This document shows positions 21,284 to 32,903 of a stretch of DNA of 64,000 bases, piece by piece. Numbering within the stretch: position 1 is the first letter of the stretch; every line of letters starts with the position of its first letter. The stretch is from Massospora cicadina (taxonomy: Eukaryota; Entomophthoromycota; Entomophthoromycetes; Entomophthorales; Entomophthoraceae), in NCBI GenBank assembly GCA_022478985.1, contig JAKSZP010017512.1:1-64000 (forward strand). Reading direction: 5' to 3'. A program made the translations under genes and the position numbers. The notes under the pieces are model-generated. The model made no database searches and was not told the origin of the DNA. It worked only from the letters and a program-made list of their open reading frames with translations.

Positions 21284-22127
21284 TGTTTTTTGGTCCAATG
21301 TTATCTGTAGTAAAGTTTTAAGAGCATGAGTAGCGAGAACCACCAAGTGGAAGAGGACACCAGCCGTTGTCACAAAAAGCTGAAGGTGGATCTGTCCTAT
21401 TCATAGAGTGTTCCTGATGTGGGTATGGCAGCTCTAATGAATCCAGCCATAAAAACATATGGAAGGCGCCTAAAACCCTGGCCGTTTACCCAGTGTGACG
21501 TCCTACCTCATCAGTTAAAGTCACTGGATAGTGGGAAATTGAGCAATAATTCCCCCAAAACAGTGGAATTTTGCTCAACTCTAAAGCTGCTGGAGTTTCA
21601 GAGGAACAATGTTCCAGAAATTTTCAGGGTTTTTGAGATAATCATGGTAGGATGTGGGGATTTCCAAAAGCTGATACCATGCTTAGCAGTCTTTATATGG
21701 AGAATCAGAATCATGCTCTATTCTAATTAGCCGCCAATGAGTGGACTTAAAAATGCGAAGGATGCAATTATGGGTGACTTCAGCAGCCTGAGTATGTCAC
21801 GAACCAGAAACAGGAATTCATGGCATCCAGTTTTGAAAGTTTGAGTCCATTGTAACCTTTGCCAACTGATTCTATCATGGAGCCCTGATACTCAGTAAAG
21901 AAGTAGAGTTGACCATTTTTGATACTTGGATTGCAATGAAATCAATGCTGAGGGGCCATAAGTAGTTGAATCAGGCTATGATCTCCTCCTTGAATGTGGA
22001 TATAAAGAAAGATCATATGGTATTGTTTTTATGAATTTGTGAGACTACATTTGATGCCCCCAACAGAAGCTACCATAATGCAAGTACTAACAATATGAGT
22101 TATGCGGGGAAATCCCCCAATAAAGAC
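21284..22127 (+). pseudogene. Element H leader and presumed gag start
   Basis: The expected position of gag, but no capsid motif can be read. The longest frame is 21419-21730 (103 codons) and has no resemblance I recognise. Element D begins at 22128 and H continues at 53361. Confidence 0.35.
22123..22127. repeat. Target-site duplication of D (left)
   Basis: aagac, repeated exactly at 53356-53360 more than 31 kb away. It fixes the outer borders of D. Confidence 0.85.
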
Positions 22128-22592
22128 TGTCAAACAAATTGGATTTTTGACTAGTGAAGAAGAATGACCAGGTGTTGAATAGTTCAAACAATATCGGAGA
22201 TTTAAGCCAAACTCTCAGTTTAATAGTGCAGATTAAGTTATGACTTTAAATCTAACCCTTGGCAAAATAGTTTGAACTACATAATAATTTTAATCTAAAC
22301 CTTGGTGTTTTAGGAGAACTGTATTAAAAGTTCACCAACAAAAAAACATGTTTCTGTGCTACCTCCTAAGAGAAAAAACCCATTTTAAAGACTTAAAGGG
22401 GTTCAAAAGGCGAAAATAATTTATCTTCTAAATTAATTAGAAAATCTCCTAATCTACTAAAGAGTATAATATTTCCAAGACACCTGATTAAGAATGTACA
22501 TTAAGTCAATACCATATTGATTCTTCATACCTGGTGTTGATCAATCACCTGGAACTAAGCTCTACCATAGTGAAAAATATTTTAAAGAGTCT
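22128..22592 (+). repeat. Element D 5' LTR, left part
   Basis: Colinear with 50412-50830 of the 3' LTR (shared CAAACTCTCAG, ATTAAGAATGTA, CATACCTG). Interrupted by C3. Confidence 0.82.
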
Positions 22593-24500
22593 TTTTTAGC
22601 ACTAGTGGTGCCCAACCCAAACGGGGGAGATGCCATGCATCTTTATATAAGAATGAGCCAAATAAAGGGATTATTAGAAATAAAAAATTCCTAATATAGC
22701 CCCTAAGTTATCAGCCTAGAGAGCCATATCAGAAGGTGAGGATGCTTTAGGAAAACTTTTTTCCAGCGCCTGCTTTAGCTGGCGGACCATTGCAGACATC
22801 ATAGGGGTTGGAGCATCAGCGCATGTGGCATAAGGAGGTATAATCAGGGGTTTTCTTCGTTAATGAGGCGGCAGTGTCCATCGCCTCAATGTATTGAGCA
22901 AGTTGATGCTCAGCGAAAGTGATGAGAGAAGGCACACAACTTTAAGACTTAATATGCTGGCGGGTTTTGGGATAAGTGGGGTCAAAAAGAGAGGTTTTTA
23001 ATGCATTGATGCAGACACGGCTTGCACCAAAAGCGAGCTCCTCAATTCATATTTAGCATCCTCATCAAAATCATGGGGGAAATTTGGGATGAGTTTACCC
23101 TCACCAAGGGGTTCCATCGCCCCATGAAGATGTTGGTGGATGAGAGTGTTGGCAGGAGCAGCTGCTGCCTCTACCGCCATTTTGTTAATATTATTATATG
23201 CAGGGAAACCGTTTTTATCTCTAAAATATTGGGGATGTGAATCAGGAGGATTTAAAAAAATCCCTCCAAGACAAATTTAGGCTTAACATTATATGGCCAA
23301 TCTGTATCATTAATCTATTAGAGCACTTTGAATGGATTTAAATTGGCTAAAGCTTGGCCAGCCACTAGAGTTGGTGCAGTGGTGGATCCTGATTGGATAC
23401 AAACAGCTGACCATGGAAGCTCAGATTAAACTGTCTCAGACATCAGCTCAGGATTTCATAATTCTGACAAATTTTTAAAAAACTTAACTTTTGATTGACT
23501 TCTGCCTTGGAAGCAGCACCAGAATTAACCGAGGTTGGGGGTGGAAGAATTGCACCCTACTCAAAAACTTTTTTGAGGCAGCAGCCAACCCTACTCCAGA
23601 AGGAGGAGCATTGGAAGCATGGAGGCGGAAGCCATGGGGCGCTTGCGCTTTGAATGATATAATTTGAAGCACAAGGGGCATATGGCGCAGCCATTTTTGA
23701 CATGCACACAAAAAGGGTGATCAGGTGTGGATCTGATTACAATGCGGGGGAGCTTTGTGAGATGGGTGTTGCAATGGAAAGGGTGGATCATTACAAAGGC
23801 GTGATGCCTTGCCAACTGACCTGCCCCATCAGGAACCACAAACTGCAATATGGTGTAGCGCCATAAATGGCCAAACCCTCCGTGAGTTTGTGGCAAAGGC
23901 GTTCAAGGGAGAGAAAAGACAGCAACCCAGCAAACTCAACCACCAAAGTGGACTCATCCTGGAGATGCATGCAAACAGTGGGAACTGGGATAATTTGTAA
24001 ATAATTAAAAGCTTAGATGCTGCCACTGCATCAGCCTCAGATCAAAATCCAAGGTCAAAATAGCCCTTTAAAGGGCAAAAATCAATATATCCAGAAAGTT
24101 TAAAAACCTGCATGGTCATCTCAATGATGGCCGCGCTCACATATGGGAAAAGATTCCCATATTTGACCTGGAGGCTGAGATGTAGGCTGCTCCAAGAGAG
24201 CACCAAAGGGCTCTGAAGCACCGCCTGTGAGCATGCAAGATGGTGGGCTAAGTCCCAAGGTGGGACGTAACGCCCAGCGGCATTGGGAGAGCTAGCAGAG
24301 CCAGCCTGGATGCACTTCACCGGTGGCCAAAGGATGCCAGAAGGTGGCGCACCACCAGCTCAAGCTGGGGCAGCAGGCATCAATGCCATCAACATTTGAT
24401 TTAGATGATTGATATGTGTGGCTGATTTTTGTATTTTAAAAAAAAACTCAAAATTCAACTTTGATTTAGTTGATCGAAGTAAAAGAAAGGTTTGAGCTTG
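22593..24500 (-). mobile_element. C3, ORF1-only LINE-like element, second subfamily
   Basis: Inserted in the D 5' LTR. The flanks attttaaagagtct (22579-22592) and attttaaagggttct (24501-24515) form an imperfect duplication, and the LTR reads across it as in 50825-50845. The length of about 1.9 kb, the ORF start and the ORF motifs match C1 and C2. The 3' end differs: ...GGGCACCACTAGTGCTAAAAAA, a short hairpin followed by A's. C4 (54731) has the same end. C3 and C4 therefore form a subfamily with another tail. Confidence 0.78.
22750..24389 (-). pseudogene. C3 ORF: zinc-knuckle protein of unknown family
   Basis: The start is ATG 24389 (MALMPAAPA). The block VKYGNLFPYVSAAIIEM lies in the 24320-24042 frame and is nearly the same as in C1. 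FALNSRRVWPF-like remnants follow. The knuckle at 23680-23639 reads CPLCFKLYHSKRKR, in which the fourth ligand, Cys, has become Arg. The downstream Ala/Pro-rich linker and a C-terminal block near 23180-22998 (FDEDAKYELRSSLL) remain in pieces. Same unknown N-terminal domain as C1 and C2. Confidence 0.65.
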
Positions 24501-25072
24501 ATTTTAAAGGGTTCTGATAGGTTGAATTGTCATTAGCTAAAACCTATTCTCCCAATCATAAATGCGCACTTTGGATTCAAGACGCTTCATAAAGAATATG
24601 AATCTGTATAAAAATTTAGAGTGATAATAAATATGAGTCTCACCCCCAGAAGTAGTATACATACACAAATATCAACAAGTCAAAGGATGCATATCCAAAA
24701 GCTTGATAACGCATCGATTCTGATAGTGGTGACCAAGTATTGTAATAGAAACAAACTTCTGAAATCTGACCACCTTTGTGAGTCTCAAAATTAATCTAAA
24801 AATTTATTATATGATAGAATCTCACTATCGTGGTATTGACCCAGTCAAAGCTTATGAGTTTTTCATGAAAATGGGGTTTAAAACTCCAATTTTCCAATTT
24901 AAAGGATCAGTTGTCATATCCACATTATTTTTAACAAAAAGTCTTTTTTGGTCTACTTTCTAGTCCCAAATTCTTGAACAGCTGCAAAGTTTTTTAGTAT
25001 TCCTGAAACTATTATATTGGTGAGATCCTGAGTCCAAGCACGTTCAAGAAGCCCATTGCCAGAATTTCAACA
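24501..25072 (+). repeat. Element D 5' LTR, right part
   Basis: Colinear with 50840-50964 and 52918-53355 (shared CAAAGGATGCATATC and GACCAAGTATTG). Ends CAGAATTTCAACA. Confidence 0.82.
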
Positions 25073-25074
25073 AG

Positions 25075-25086
25075 TGGTGATCACTA
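25075..25086 (+). other. Element D primer-binding site
   Basis: TGGTGATCACTA, two bases after the LTR end. It differs at one base from the PBS of F and H. Confidence 0.62.
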
Positions 25087-25422
25087 CAAGGGTCCCTGTA
25101 CACCACAATCTTTCTTTACAATCAAGATGAAAGATGCTCCTGTCCCTAGCGTCAAAGGATTGATAAGAAATGAGGATGGTTAAGACGATGAACGGATGGT
25201 TAGCCATCCTACCATCACCTTTTAAAATGACCAATTTGACAGCGTGATTATACCAGAGTCTCACCGGATTCCCTGGACTGTACTAAAGTAGTTAGAGACC
25301 TGATTCATGGCATACTTATTCTAGGAGATCACTTTCCATGAGAGAGGTTACTCAGTGGAAGATTGCCAGATGTTCCTCTATAAAACCAGTAACCTCCCAA
25401 AAACTTAAGTCGACTCACCAAT

Positions 25423-27266
25423 TTGACTACCTATGTCCAAAGGTTTACTCACTCCGCTATGTTTCACATGATCCACCTGCTGGTAGTACACCATGAAGAG
25501 CTGCAACGCCATCTGATGAATCATGATGCATTGATACTGGCTTATGACAATCTCTACAACTTGGCCTCTAGTCACTTAGGAAAGGCGAAAACTGGAGTGA
25601 AAGAAAAGCACAAATTTATCGTCCAGCTTAATGAGCAAATTAGCACAATCATTACAGGCGTAGTGAAGTATATGAAAGAGGACATGAAGATCTTCTATGA
25701 AGAATTTTATGTGTCCTCCACTAAGACTTGCTAACTACATGAATACTTTGTGAAGGAGCTTAAAAAACATGAAGAGCAAACTCACAGTTGGTTTTTATTC
25801 TCAATAGTCTACTTCTAAGCATGGTGATGAACAAAGAATAGTCTCTTTAGAACAACAATTAGACCAAAACATGTCACACATTGGGGAGCTCAAATGGCGT
25901 TCCTTAAAAGTATCTCATGAGTCCTCCCTACTTTAGGAGCCAAGATTGCTCAATTTTAGAAAAAGAGTAAAAGCTGAATCCTTTTTTAAAATGCCTTATA
26001 TTTGACTCAACGGTAAAATGAATATGAAAAGGATTTCAGGGTGTCAAGGAACCATTTGAGGGTTAATTTTGTTAGAAGTATACTATTAGTTGTCTCAAGT
26101 TGTGAGTTATTATAAACAGGTTAAGGCTGACCTGCATTTAAAAGTATATCAACTACCTGAAGATGAGGGTTGAAAGCAAATGAAGGAGGATTTTCAAAAA
26201 AGTGTCAGGGTGGTGGAAGCTTATCAAAAGAATTTAGTTCTCTCTTATATAGCCTTCGTTTAAAGTTAAAAACTAGGAAGCAAGGATGAAGAACTTGTGA
26301 TCACAAGCTTGCGATAAAGGCTATAATGACTCCATGTAAATCCGCCTCTCAAAAGCCCCCTAAAGCCATGGGAACCAGGCATGATGCTATCCAAGAGCAG
26401 ATTGATCAGATAACCAGTTCCTTTGACCAAATGGACATTTGCTCAGAGATTATGTACAGGATGCTCATGCTATACATGCCCTCACTTGGAGTGACCTCAT
26501 CCCTTTTAAACCTGCTTTTAAAGTCAAATTTGCCCTGGCGAGAGTAGCATTGCTTCATTTCTATATTTATGTATCTTCCTTTGAAGGGGCGAATAATTTA
26601 CTAGAAAGTCAAGTACATCCTCTTGCTTAAGTTGCATGGCACAAGAAGTAATGTTCCTCATAAATGGATACCCTTGGTACCTGGTTGGAGGTTAAGGAAA
26701 ATTTTATTGATGAGTTTAGCTCAAAGCAGAGTTTAAAAAAATATTTGAGGTGGGTTGACCTTGGGACAAATATACCACACTGAGAATTTTTTTCTAGCCA
26801 GTACATGTTTCAAACTTGACACCTGCACTAAGGTTGAAGCAGTTTTACTTGCCAGGCTAACCAACCTTTTCAAAGCAGAGTTTAAGCATGAAAAAACAGG
26901 ACTTTATGAGCATCAGCATACAGAAGGGAGAATCAGTTGTTGACTTTACTGATTGGTTCTACATTAAATCCCAGACGCTGATAACCTATAAGATGTTAAC
27001 TCTTGATGACGCCTTTGCTGCCATCATGAATGGGTTAGCTTTCCATCCTTCCTTAGAGATGCAAATCACCTCAGTGAAATGTTAATTCCAGAATGTTCAG
27101 GATATCAAGAAGGATTTTTAGATGCTACCAATTTTCATAAACTTGATACTGCATAAGGAGTTGTGCCAAAAACCTGAGTCTTTACTATTGAGGATCGAAA
27201 GTGAAGCAAGCTGAGCGCCCCAAGTGCACCTACTGCAACAAGGACGGGCATGTTTACTATGTTTTT
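25423..27266 (+). pseudogene. Element D gag
   Basis: 25423-25734 starts with MTTYVQRFTHSAMFHMIHL and VHHEELQRHL, the N-terminal motif shared with E and F, followed by a probable coiled coil. 25735-26300 is broken helical sequence. A capsid-like region spans 26326-27085, with WLEVKENFIDEFS near 26688-26721 and KKQDFMSISIQKGESVVDF at 26888 onward. The nucleocapsid knuckle at 27225-27266 reads CTYCNKDGHVYYVF, with the last Cys replaced by Phe. Several stops and shifts. Confidence 0.75.
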
Positions 27267-27610
27267 CCTAAGAAGAGAGCTGAAACTGGAGTGCAGGGAA
27301 AAGATTTGAAGGTTTAGGGACAGGCACCACTATTGCTAACAAATATGATGCGCCAGACTCTTCTCCTTTTTCTAATGCTCATTTGACATATATAGATAAC
27401 CCCTCTGATGAAGAATCTGAAGGGGGCTTTGCGGATGTTGGATATTATGTTTATGGAGCGCAAGCAGAAGTCAAAATTCCAGATCATTTGAATGTTAAAG
27501 GAGTAGATGAGGTCATGATACCCAACCAATCTTATCTTAGTCGTTCTGGGGTTTCATAGGTTATCAACTCTGCTGATGATGCTGACCAGTTTATTGCCTT
27601 ATTGATCCGA
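27267..27610 (+). pseudogene. Element D gag-protease linker
   Basis: Short open pieces with acidic residues (DNPSDEESEGGFADV, about 27390-27435) between knuckle and protease, typical of this linker. No domain. Interrupted by LINE-B1 at 27626. Confidence 0.45.
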
Positions 27611-27625
27611 CCTATTCAGTATGTT
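27611..27625. repeat. Target-site duplication of LINE-B1 (left)
   Basis: cctattcagtatgtt, identical over 15 bp to 32889-32903. Confidence 0.92.
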
Positions 27626-27755
27626 TAAATTTATTGCGAGGAAGGCTGACCATGGGACAGAAACTTCCAAATTTGACCCAAAAGAAACAAAGCTTAGCAA
27701 CAGGGAAGGCACCCCAGAGAAGCGATGCTATCTCTTGTTGCCGCCGGGAACGCCA

Positions 27756-28592
27756 CTATGAGGGGGGAGGGAACGTGTGAAGGGGCCGTAGCCACAATTG
27801 AACACGTGTGGAGGAAAGAATCTGATTTGATGAAACAAACTGGGAATCAGGAGGAGACCAACTGTCAGCGACGCGGTGGGAGGTATCCAAACATCCACGC
27901 CTGAAAGTGGTCCACCAAATGAGACCGGAATCTGTGGACAGCTTCTGGCAGGGTGGGGTGGAGCCTGCGATGGCATCCAAGACAATCGTGTGGATAATCC
28001 ACATGGTGATTGCAACCACCAGAGCACTGAGGGAGGGTGGAAGAAAGGAAGCCATTGATAAAGCAAACATATCTCTTGACAGACTGAAGGGATGTGTTTG
28101 ATCCTGGCCAAGCAGACGTTGAACTTCGCGCCATATCACTCTAGAGGTGGGGCACTTCTCCAGGCGGTGAAACAGCGTTCCATACTGGCCACACACGACA
28201 CAGGATGAGTGTAAAGCATTAGAGCGATCAGCTGTACGATACACCCGCCTCAGGCAGCGCCACACATGGGAACGGACTTGAGGTTGCAACAAAGGAGGGT
28301 GTGCATATTTCCAAATAGTCTTATGAGTCTCAATGGAGTAAGGGATGTCCATCGTGTCCAGGGAGTTTGCCCTGGATAGGACATGGGGCCGTGTGGGGAT
28401 CACGCCATCATGGATGGGTAGCCCCTGTACCTCTTGTGTGAACTGAGGAGAGGGGCGGCCACTCTGGGCTGTGTGTCCACTAATACGAATTCTCCACTCA
28501 GCGCTCCGCATGGAGAGGAGGATTTGTTTGTAGTGGGTTTTAGTCCCGTTAGGACCTGTGGCCGATGGGTGTGAATCCAGGTATTTCATCAA
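27756..28592 (-). pseudogene. LINE-B1 ORF2 C-terminal region
   Basis: A 278-residue open frame. In it LRRVYRTADRSNALHSSC and then CVVCGQYGTLFHRLEKCP form a CX2CX8HX4C motif of the zf-RVT type. It continues with VIWREVQRLLGQ and a long tail rich in Ser and Pro. The frame overlaps the end of the RT segment at 28589-28592 but in another phase, so one shift separates them. The role of the motif is presumed RNA binding, by family. Confidence 0.8.
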
Positions 28593-30049
28593 GGAGTGAG
28601 GGTTGATGGATTGTTAAGGCCCAAGGCGTGGGAGAAGTTGGAGCGGGCCACGCGGGACCAGTGTTGGGAGGGGAGCATAGGGGCAGTGATGGCCGCGATC
28701 CAGGTGCCCAGGATCTTGGCAGCATGGGCTTTGAAGTCAAGCAGGCCCATGCCACCATGATGATGAGGTCCAAACATGACCTCTAGCCATACTGATGGTA
28801 GGCGGCCTGACCAAAGCCATCCTTGCAGAAGGGCATACAAGGATTTTAAAGAGCTTGGGGAGAATGGGATGGCGTGGGCTCCAAACCAGACTTTGGAGAG
28901 GAGCATAAAGTTGGCTAAAACAACCCCGCCAGTAAGGGCAGTAGGGTGGGCTCTTAGGGAGGCGATGCGCTTCATCAAATTGTCTAGAATACGACTTTCC
29001 ATTACTGCTGATGCATACCCGCCTGCCTCCACCCACACACCCAGATGGCGGACTGGCCCTATGGTAGGGCGTGGCACGAAGGGGAGCACTAGTGGGGCGG
29101 TGTGGGGTGAGCTGGGAGGGCGAGCACGTGTGCAAGCAGATGGGCCAGGCTGGGCACTGGTCACTGGGGCCCAGCAGGTTTGATACCGACCAAGGAGGAT
29201 GATTTTGGTTTTGGAAGCATTCAGTGCAGCAATACTTACTCGGGAATACTCCTGGATGAGAGCTTCAAGTGCACGTGCATCTTTATTATTAGACACCCCA
29301 ACCACACAGTCATCTGCAAATGCCATCATCTTGACTGGGGCTTGGCCTGGTACATGGACCCCAGTGATTTGGGCATTCACGTTTCGATGTAGTGGGTCAA
29401 GGTTGAAGTTGTATAAGAGTGGGCTAAGGGGGTCCCCTTGTTGTAAGCCCTTTTGAGGGCGGACTACTTCCGTTAGGAATCCAGGTCCACGTACTGCCAT
29501 TGTTGCAGATTCCGTGAGCAGCATCACCCAGTTGATGAAGCGAGGGGGCAAGCGGAATTGATGAAGGCAGGCCCTGAGGTATTCTCAGTTTACTCTATCA
29601 TAGGCCTTCTGTTGGTCCAAGAATACAAGTGCCCCAGAGGCTATGGACTGGCATGCATTAGCCACAGAGTTCACGTTGTCCCAAATCAACCTTCTGTGTA
29701 TGAAACTGAATTGTTCTGGGGAGATGGTGGCAGATGCTACAATCCCTAAACGGTTAGCCATGATTTTAGTTGAAATTTTTTTATCCATGTTAGTTAAAGA
29801 AATGGGGCGCTAGTTGGCTAAGTCTAGCTTGTCCCCTTTCTTGAAGAGTGTGACGGTGAAGGCCTCTTGTCCTCCTGGTAGGAGGCGTGTTTCCAGAAGG
29901 CTCTGGCTAAGTGAGGCAAGCAGCATTGGGGATATATATATGAAGTACTTTTTATAGAATTCATATGGAATGCCATCTGGGCCTGGGCATTTCTGATTTG
30001 GTGCACTGCGGATGGCTGTCCATAGTTCATTTGGAGTAATCAAATTCAT
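28589..30049 (-). pseudogene. LINE-B1 ORF2, reverse transcriptase
   Basis: 30049-29810: CPGPDGIPYEFYKKY and FKKGDKLDLAN, then a TAG for Trp in N-W-RPISLTN. 29788-29585: EQFSFIHRR, then ALVFLDQQKAYDRVN and a TGA where Trp is expected. 29551-28589 is a 320-residue open frame with KGLQQGDPLSPLLYNF and the intact catalytic FADD at 29320-29309, then the thumb. Apart from these two nonsense codons the RT is close to intact. Confidence 0.9.
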
Positions 30050-31383
30050 TATTTCTGGGTATCAGGAAACGGTGCAGATGTGGGTTTGGTCAAAAAATTC
30101 TGCCACTTCGGCTGGCTGAATTGGATCAGATTAGTATAACTCAGAGTAATACTTTTATATTTTGATTGCCACTTCAGCTAGTGTATCTATGACAAAATCA
30201 TCCGATCTTTGCACCTGTTTGCAGGCCACTCTCTGGCATGGTGCGTAATTTTTTTAAAAAAAATATGTGGTGCACTTGTCACCCTCTGTAATGCGTTTGG
30301 CCCTGTAGTGAACATAAACCCAATGTTTGTGTTGCCTTTCAAACGCGTTGAGGTGAGTGGCTGCTTCCACCCACTTTTGGTCCCATGCAGGGCTGTATCC
30401 TGTAGCTGGGATGTTGGACTCCAGGTGTGCTAACTCTGCCAGAGCATGCAAAATGAAATCCAATGTGGCTCATGAGCATCAGGAGGAGAGGTGGTGAGAA
30501 TGGCAGATGGTATCCTCTTTTAAGACTAACCATGTGGAGATGAGGTCCGCACAAAATGGTGTAACAAACTCTTTTGCCAAAGTTGCTGATTCCATCCAAG
30601 TGGAAAATCCTGGTGACACAAGTTTGGGAGGGTGGAGTTTGCACCAATGTGGGGCCTTAGCCACTGTGACAGGTAGGTGGTAGGTTATCGAGACCAGCTG
30701 GTGGTCAGAGAATTCAATTTTTGTTGTTTGAAAGTAGGAAATGTGAGGTTGGATTTTCGCCAGTGTAAGGATAAGGTTGATGCGGGTCATGGACCTTAAT
30801 TGACCGTTGTGGATGTGGGGGCGCATCATGTTTTTGAGCAGCGGGGCTTGCCACAGCAGCGCATCCATTAACCCAAGGGTGGCCTTTAGAACGCGAAGTA
30901 CTATGTGACCCTGGGGGGCATGGCGGGAGGAAGGCTAACGGTCCATGGGTGTGTTTAGCCAACAGTTCATGTCGCCAACTATGAAAGGGTCTGGGGGTAA
31001 CGGGAGGGATTTGACTGATGAGGAAAATTCCTGACGCTCTTGTGCACGGATTGGGGCATAGATGTTGACAATAGCATGTGCCACGTCAGCCCACGAGAAA
31101 GTGATAATGAGGACTCAGCCATTGAGGAAGGATTCTGACAATTAAAAGATGTAAAAATTGTTTTTCTGAACTAGCACCCCACAGTGCTCCGACCAAAAGG
31201 ATAGGGATGGGAGGAGCATGGTTTTCCAAGCATTCTTGGAACCTTGTGGACAGTGGGACTCCTGGATGGCCAGGATATCCACGGGTAAATTGTGTTGTAA
31301 AAACTCAGTTTCCTAGCCTGGGACAGCAAGGCCTTGAGTCTGGCGATATTCAACGTCCCTAAAGTGAAGGTTTCCCCCATCAC
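30050..31383 (-). pseudogene. LINE-B1 ORF2, AP-like endonuclease and linker
   Basis: ATG near 31380 begins GETFTLGTLNIARLKAL (the Asn motif). The motifs continue in other frames: NIYAPIRAQERQEF, FIVGDMNCWLN (GDMN, catalytic Asp and Asn kept), SMTRINLILTLAK, and EFSDHQLVSITYHL (catalytic Asp-His kept) at about 30720. The linker to the RT at 30640-30050 is in pieces (30463-30254: HLESNIPATGYSPAWDQKW). Confidence 0.82.
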
Positions 31384-31540
31384 ACCTTAGGTGCAAGGGG
31401 GTGGGCATATAGGCCCACTAGCCTCCTCTAGATCCCCATAGGCCTTCACTGCAGCATGGGTGTTTGCAGCAACGCTATCAGTAGTTTTGTTAATTTTAGC
31501 AGAAAGGTTCACGTTGGCTTTTGCATTTGCTTTTTTTTTC

Positions 31541-32793
31541 TTCAGCGGCAAACAATTTTTTGTGGTGCGGATGAGTTTGGTGCACCAACAATTGGGTCAA
31601 AAAAATTTTCAGGTAGGTTGGACCCCAGGTCAGTTTCAATTGGAGCTTGGTTGCAAGATCAGGTGAGATCGAGTCACCCATTGGATCCTCAGATTGGCTG
31701 GCTCAATCAGCATGGGCTTCCCAATCTGATTGGTTGAGGGATTCCCAAGTTGCTTCCACCGCGAAGGTTTTGATGTCCTCCTGGCGTTGGGAGTGTGGGA
31801 TAGCGGTGGTGACTTTGGCCATTTCCTTAGCCATGGCCCTGCGGGCCTGCTTGGCCTTCTTCTGCTCTTGTGGGGAAATAAATTTTATCAGTAGGTAGCA
31901 GCCTTGTTCTCCCCACAGGAAAGCCTCTCTGGTGCTTGCGGTTGGTTTGTGGTGCGCCTCTCTGCTAGCCATGGCTGCTGAGGGGTGCTCTTGAAATGTG
32001 ATGCCCTCCTTGATGGGGCATGCATGTGCCTTATGGCCAAATGTGTCACAGTGGGTGCAGATGGGGGGTGCGCTGTCCACGGTTACCCAGAAAGGGTGGG
32101 TGGTATGCCCTTCAATATTGATATATGTGGAGTGTGGGATCTGGGTTAAGTCCTTTGCAATCTCCTTTATTGGGGTCAGAACTGCGATGGCTTTGCCAGT
32201 GCACAGGTGTGGCATCAGCATAAAGCGTTGCATCTCAAAAGATTGCATTTCGCTGCATACAGTGAGACCACCTATCAGGTGCTGCTCCAAAATGGCTTAT
32301 TTTACCGTAGTAGGCAAAAAGTCAAACGTGAGGAAAATTTGGTTGGATTTTGTCCATCTGGTGCGTTTGGTTTTGATGACCCATTGCCCTTTGGGGAGGT
32401 CAATCACTACGCGCAACACAGCAGCTTCATCTGCTGCCTCCTTATTTTCAAAACTGAGGTCCAGCCAACCACATGACATGGAGTGAGGTGCGACATACAC
32501 CATGGTCAGGAAAAAGTTTTCACATCCCCACAAAATTTTTCCCATAAAGCTGTTTGTTGGATGTCCAGAAACACATGGACTCCATATTCCACCGATGAGA
32601 GTGGTTGGGAGTGCGGCGTGTTGATGTACTGGTTGCATCGCGCTTGCCAAGCGAGGATTTCTGGGGAAATAGTGACCGCCAGTTTTTTATTTTTTTTCTA
32701 TTCCGCCAGTTTCTCCGGGCGTTTTTTAACATTTGAGGCCGCGGGCCTACCACCTGCTCCTCTTACCTTACTTGCCCAACTGCTCCCTGACAT
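31541..32793 (-). pseudogene. LINE-B1 ORF1 protein
   Basis: ATG 32793 begins MSGSSWASKVRGAG, the same start as B2. The main pieces are 32650-32297 (VYVAPHSMSCGWLDLSFE, an RRM-like fold is possible; FLTFDFLPTT) and 32290-31703 (FEMQRFMLMPHLCTGKAIAVLTP). The knuckle CTHCDTFGHKAHAC is perfect at 32059-32018. A Lys/Ala-rich helix follows (QEQKKAKQARRAMAKEM). The stop used in B2 is absent, so reading runs on to about 31541. One small deletion near 32510 breaks the frame relative to B2. Confidence 0.85.
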
Positions 32794-32888
32794 GAGCGCA
32801 GACTAATTTCCTCTGCAAGATTATCAAACTAGAATCAGATTTGAATTGAATAAGTTGCAAAAGTGATTGCAATGAGAGAGAAAAGTTT

Positions 32889-32903
32889 CCTATTCAGTAT
32901 GTT
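32889..32903. repeat. Target-site duplication of LINE-B1 (right)
   Basis: cctattcagtatgtt, identical to 27611-27625. Confidence 0.92.

Larger units (their letters stand above)
27626..32888 (-). mobile_element. LINE-B1, full-length non-LTR retrotransposon
   Basis: 5,263 bp, read from 32888 to 27626, with a perfect 15-bp duplication. It begins AAACTTTTCTCTCTCATTGC and ends ...CCCATGGTCAGCC...CAATAAATTTA. LINE-B2 (5,264 bp) has the same two ends, so both are full length. The layout is ORF1 with CCHC knuckle, AP endonuclease, RT, and a C-terminal Cys/His motif. Confidence 0.95.

Noticed and set aside
28776..29183. Plus-strand frames opposite LINE-B1 (for example 135 codons)
   Set aside because: Shadows of the antisense RT frame; the minus-strand reading carries FADD and other RT motifs.
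29580..29590. Recoding of TGA/TAG as Trp in the nuclear code
   Set aside because: The same copies contain TGG for Trp, both TGA and TAG appear at the same codon, and there are many other stops and frameshifts: decay is sufficient.
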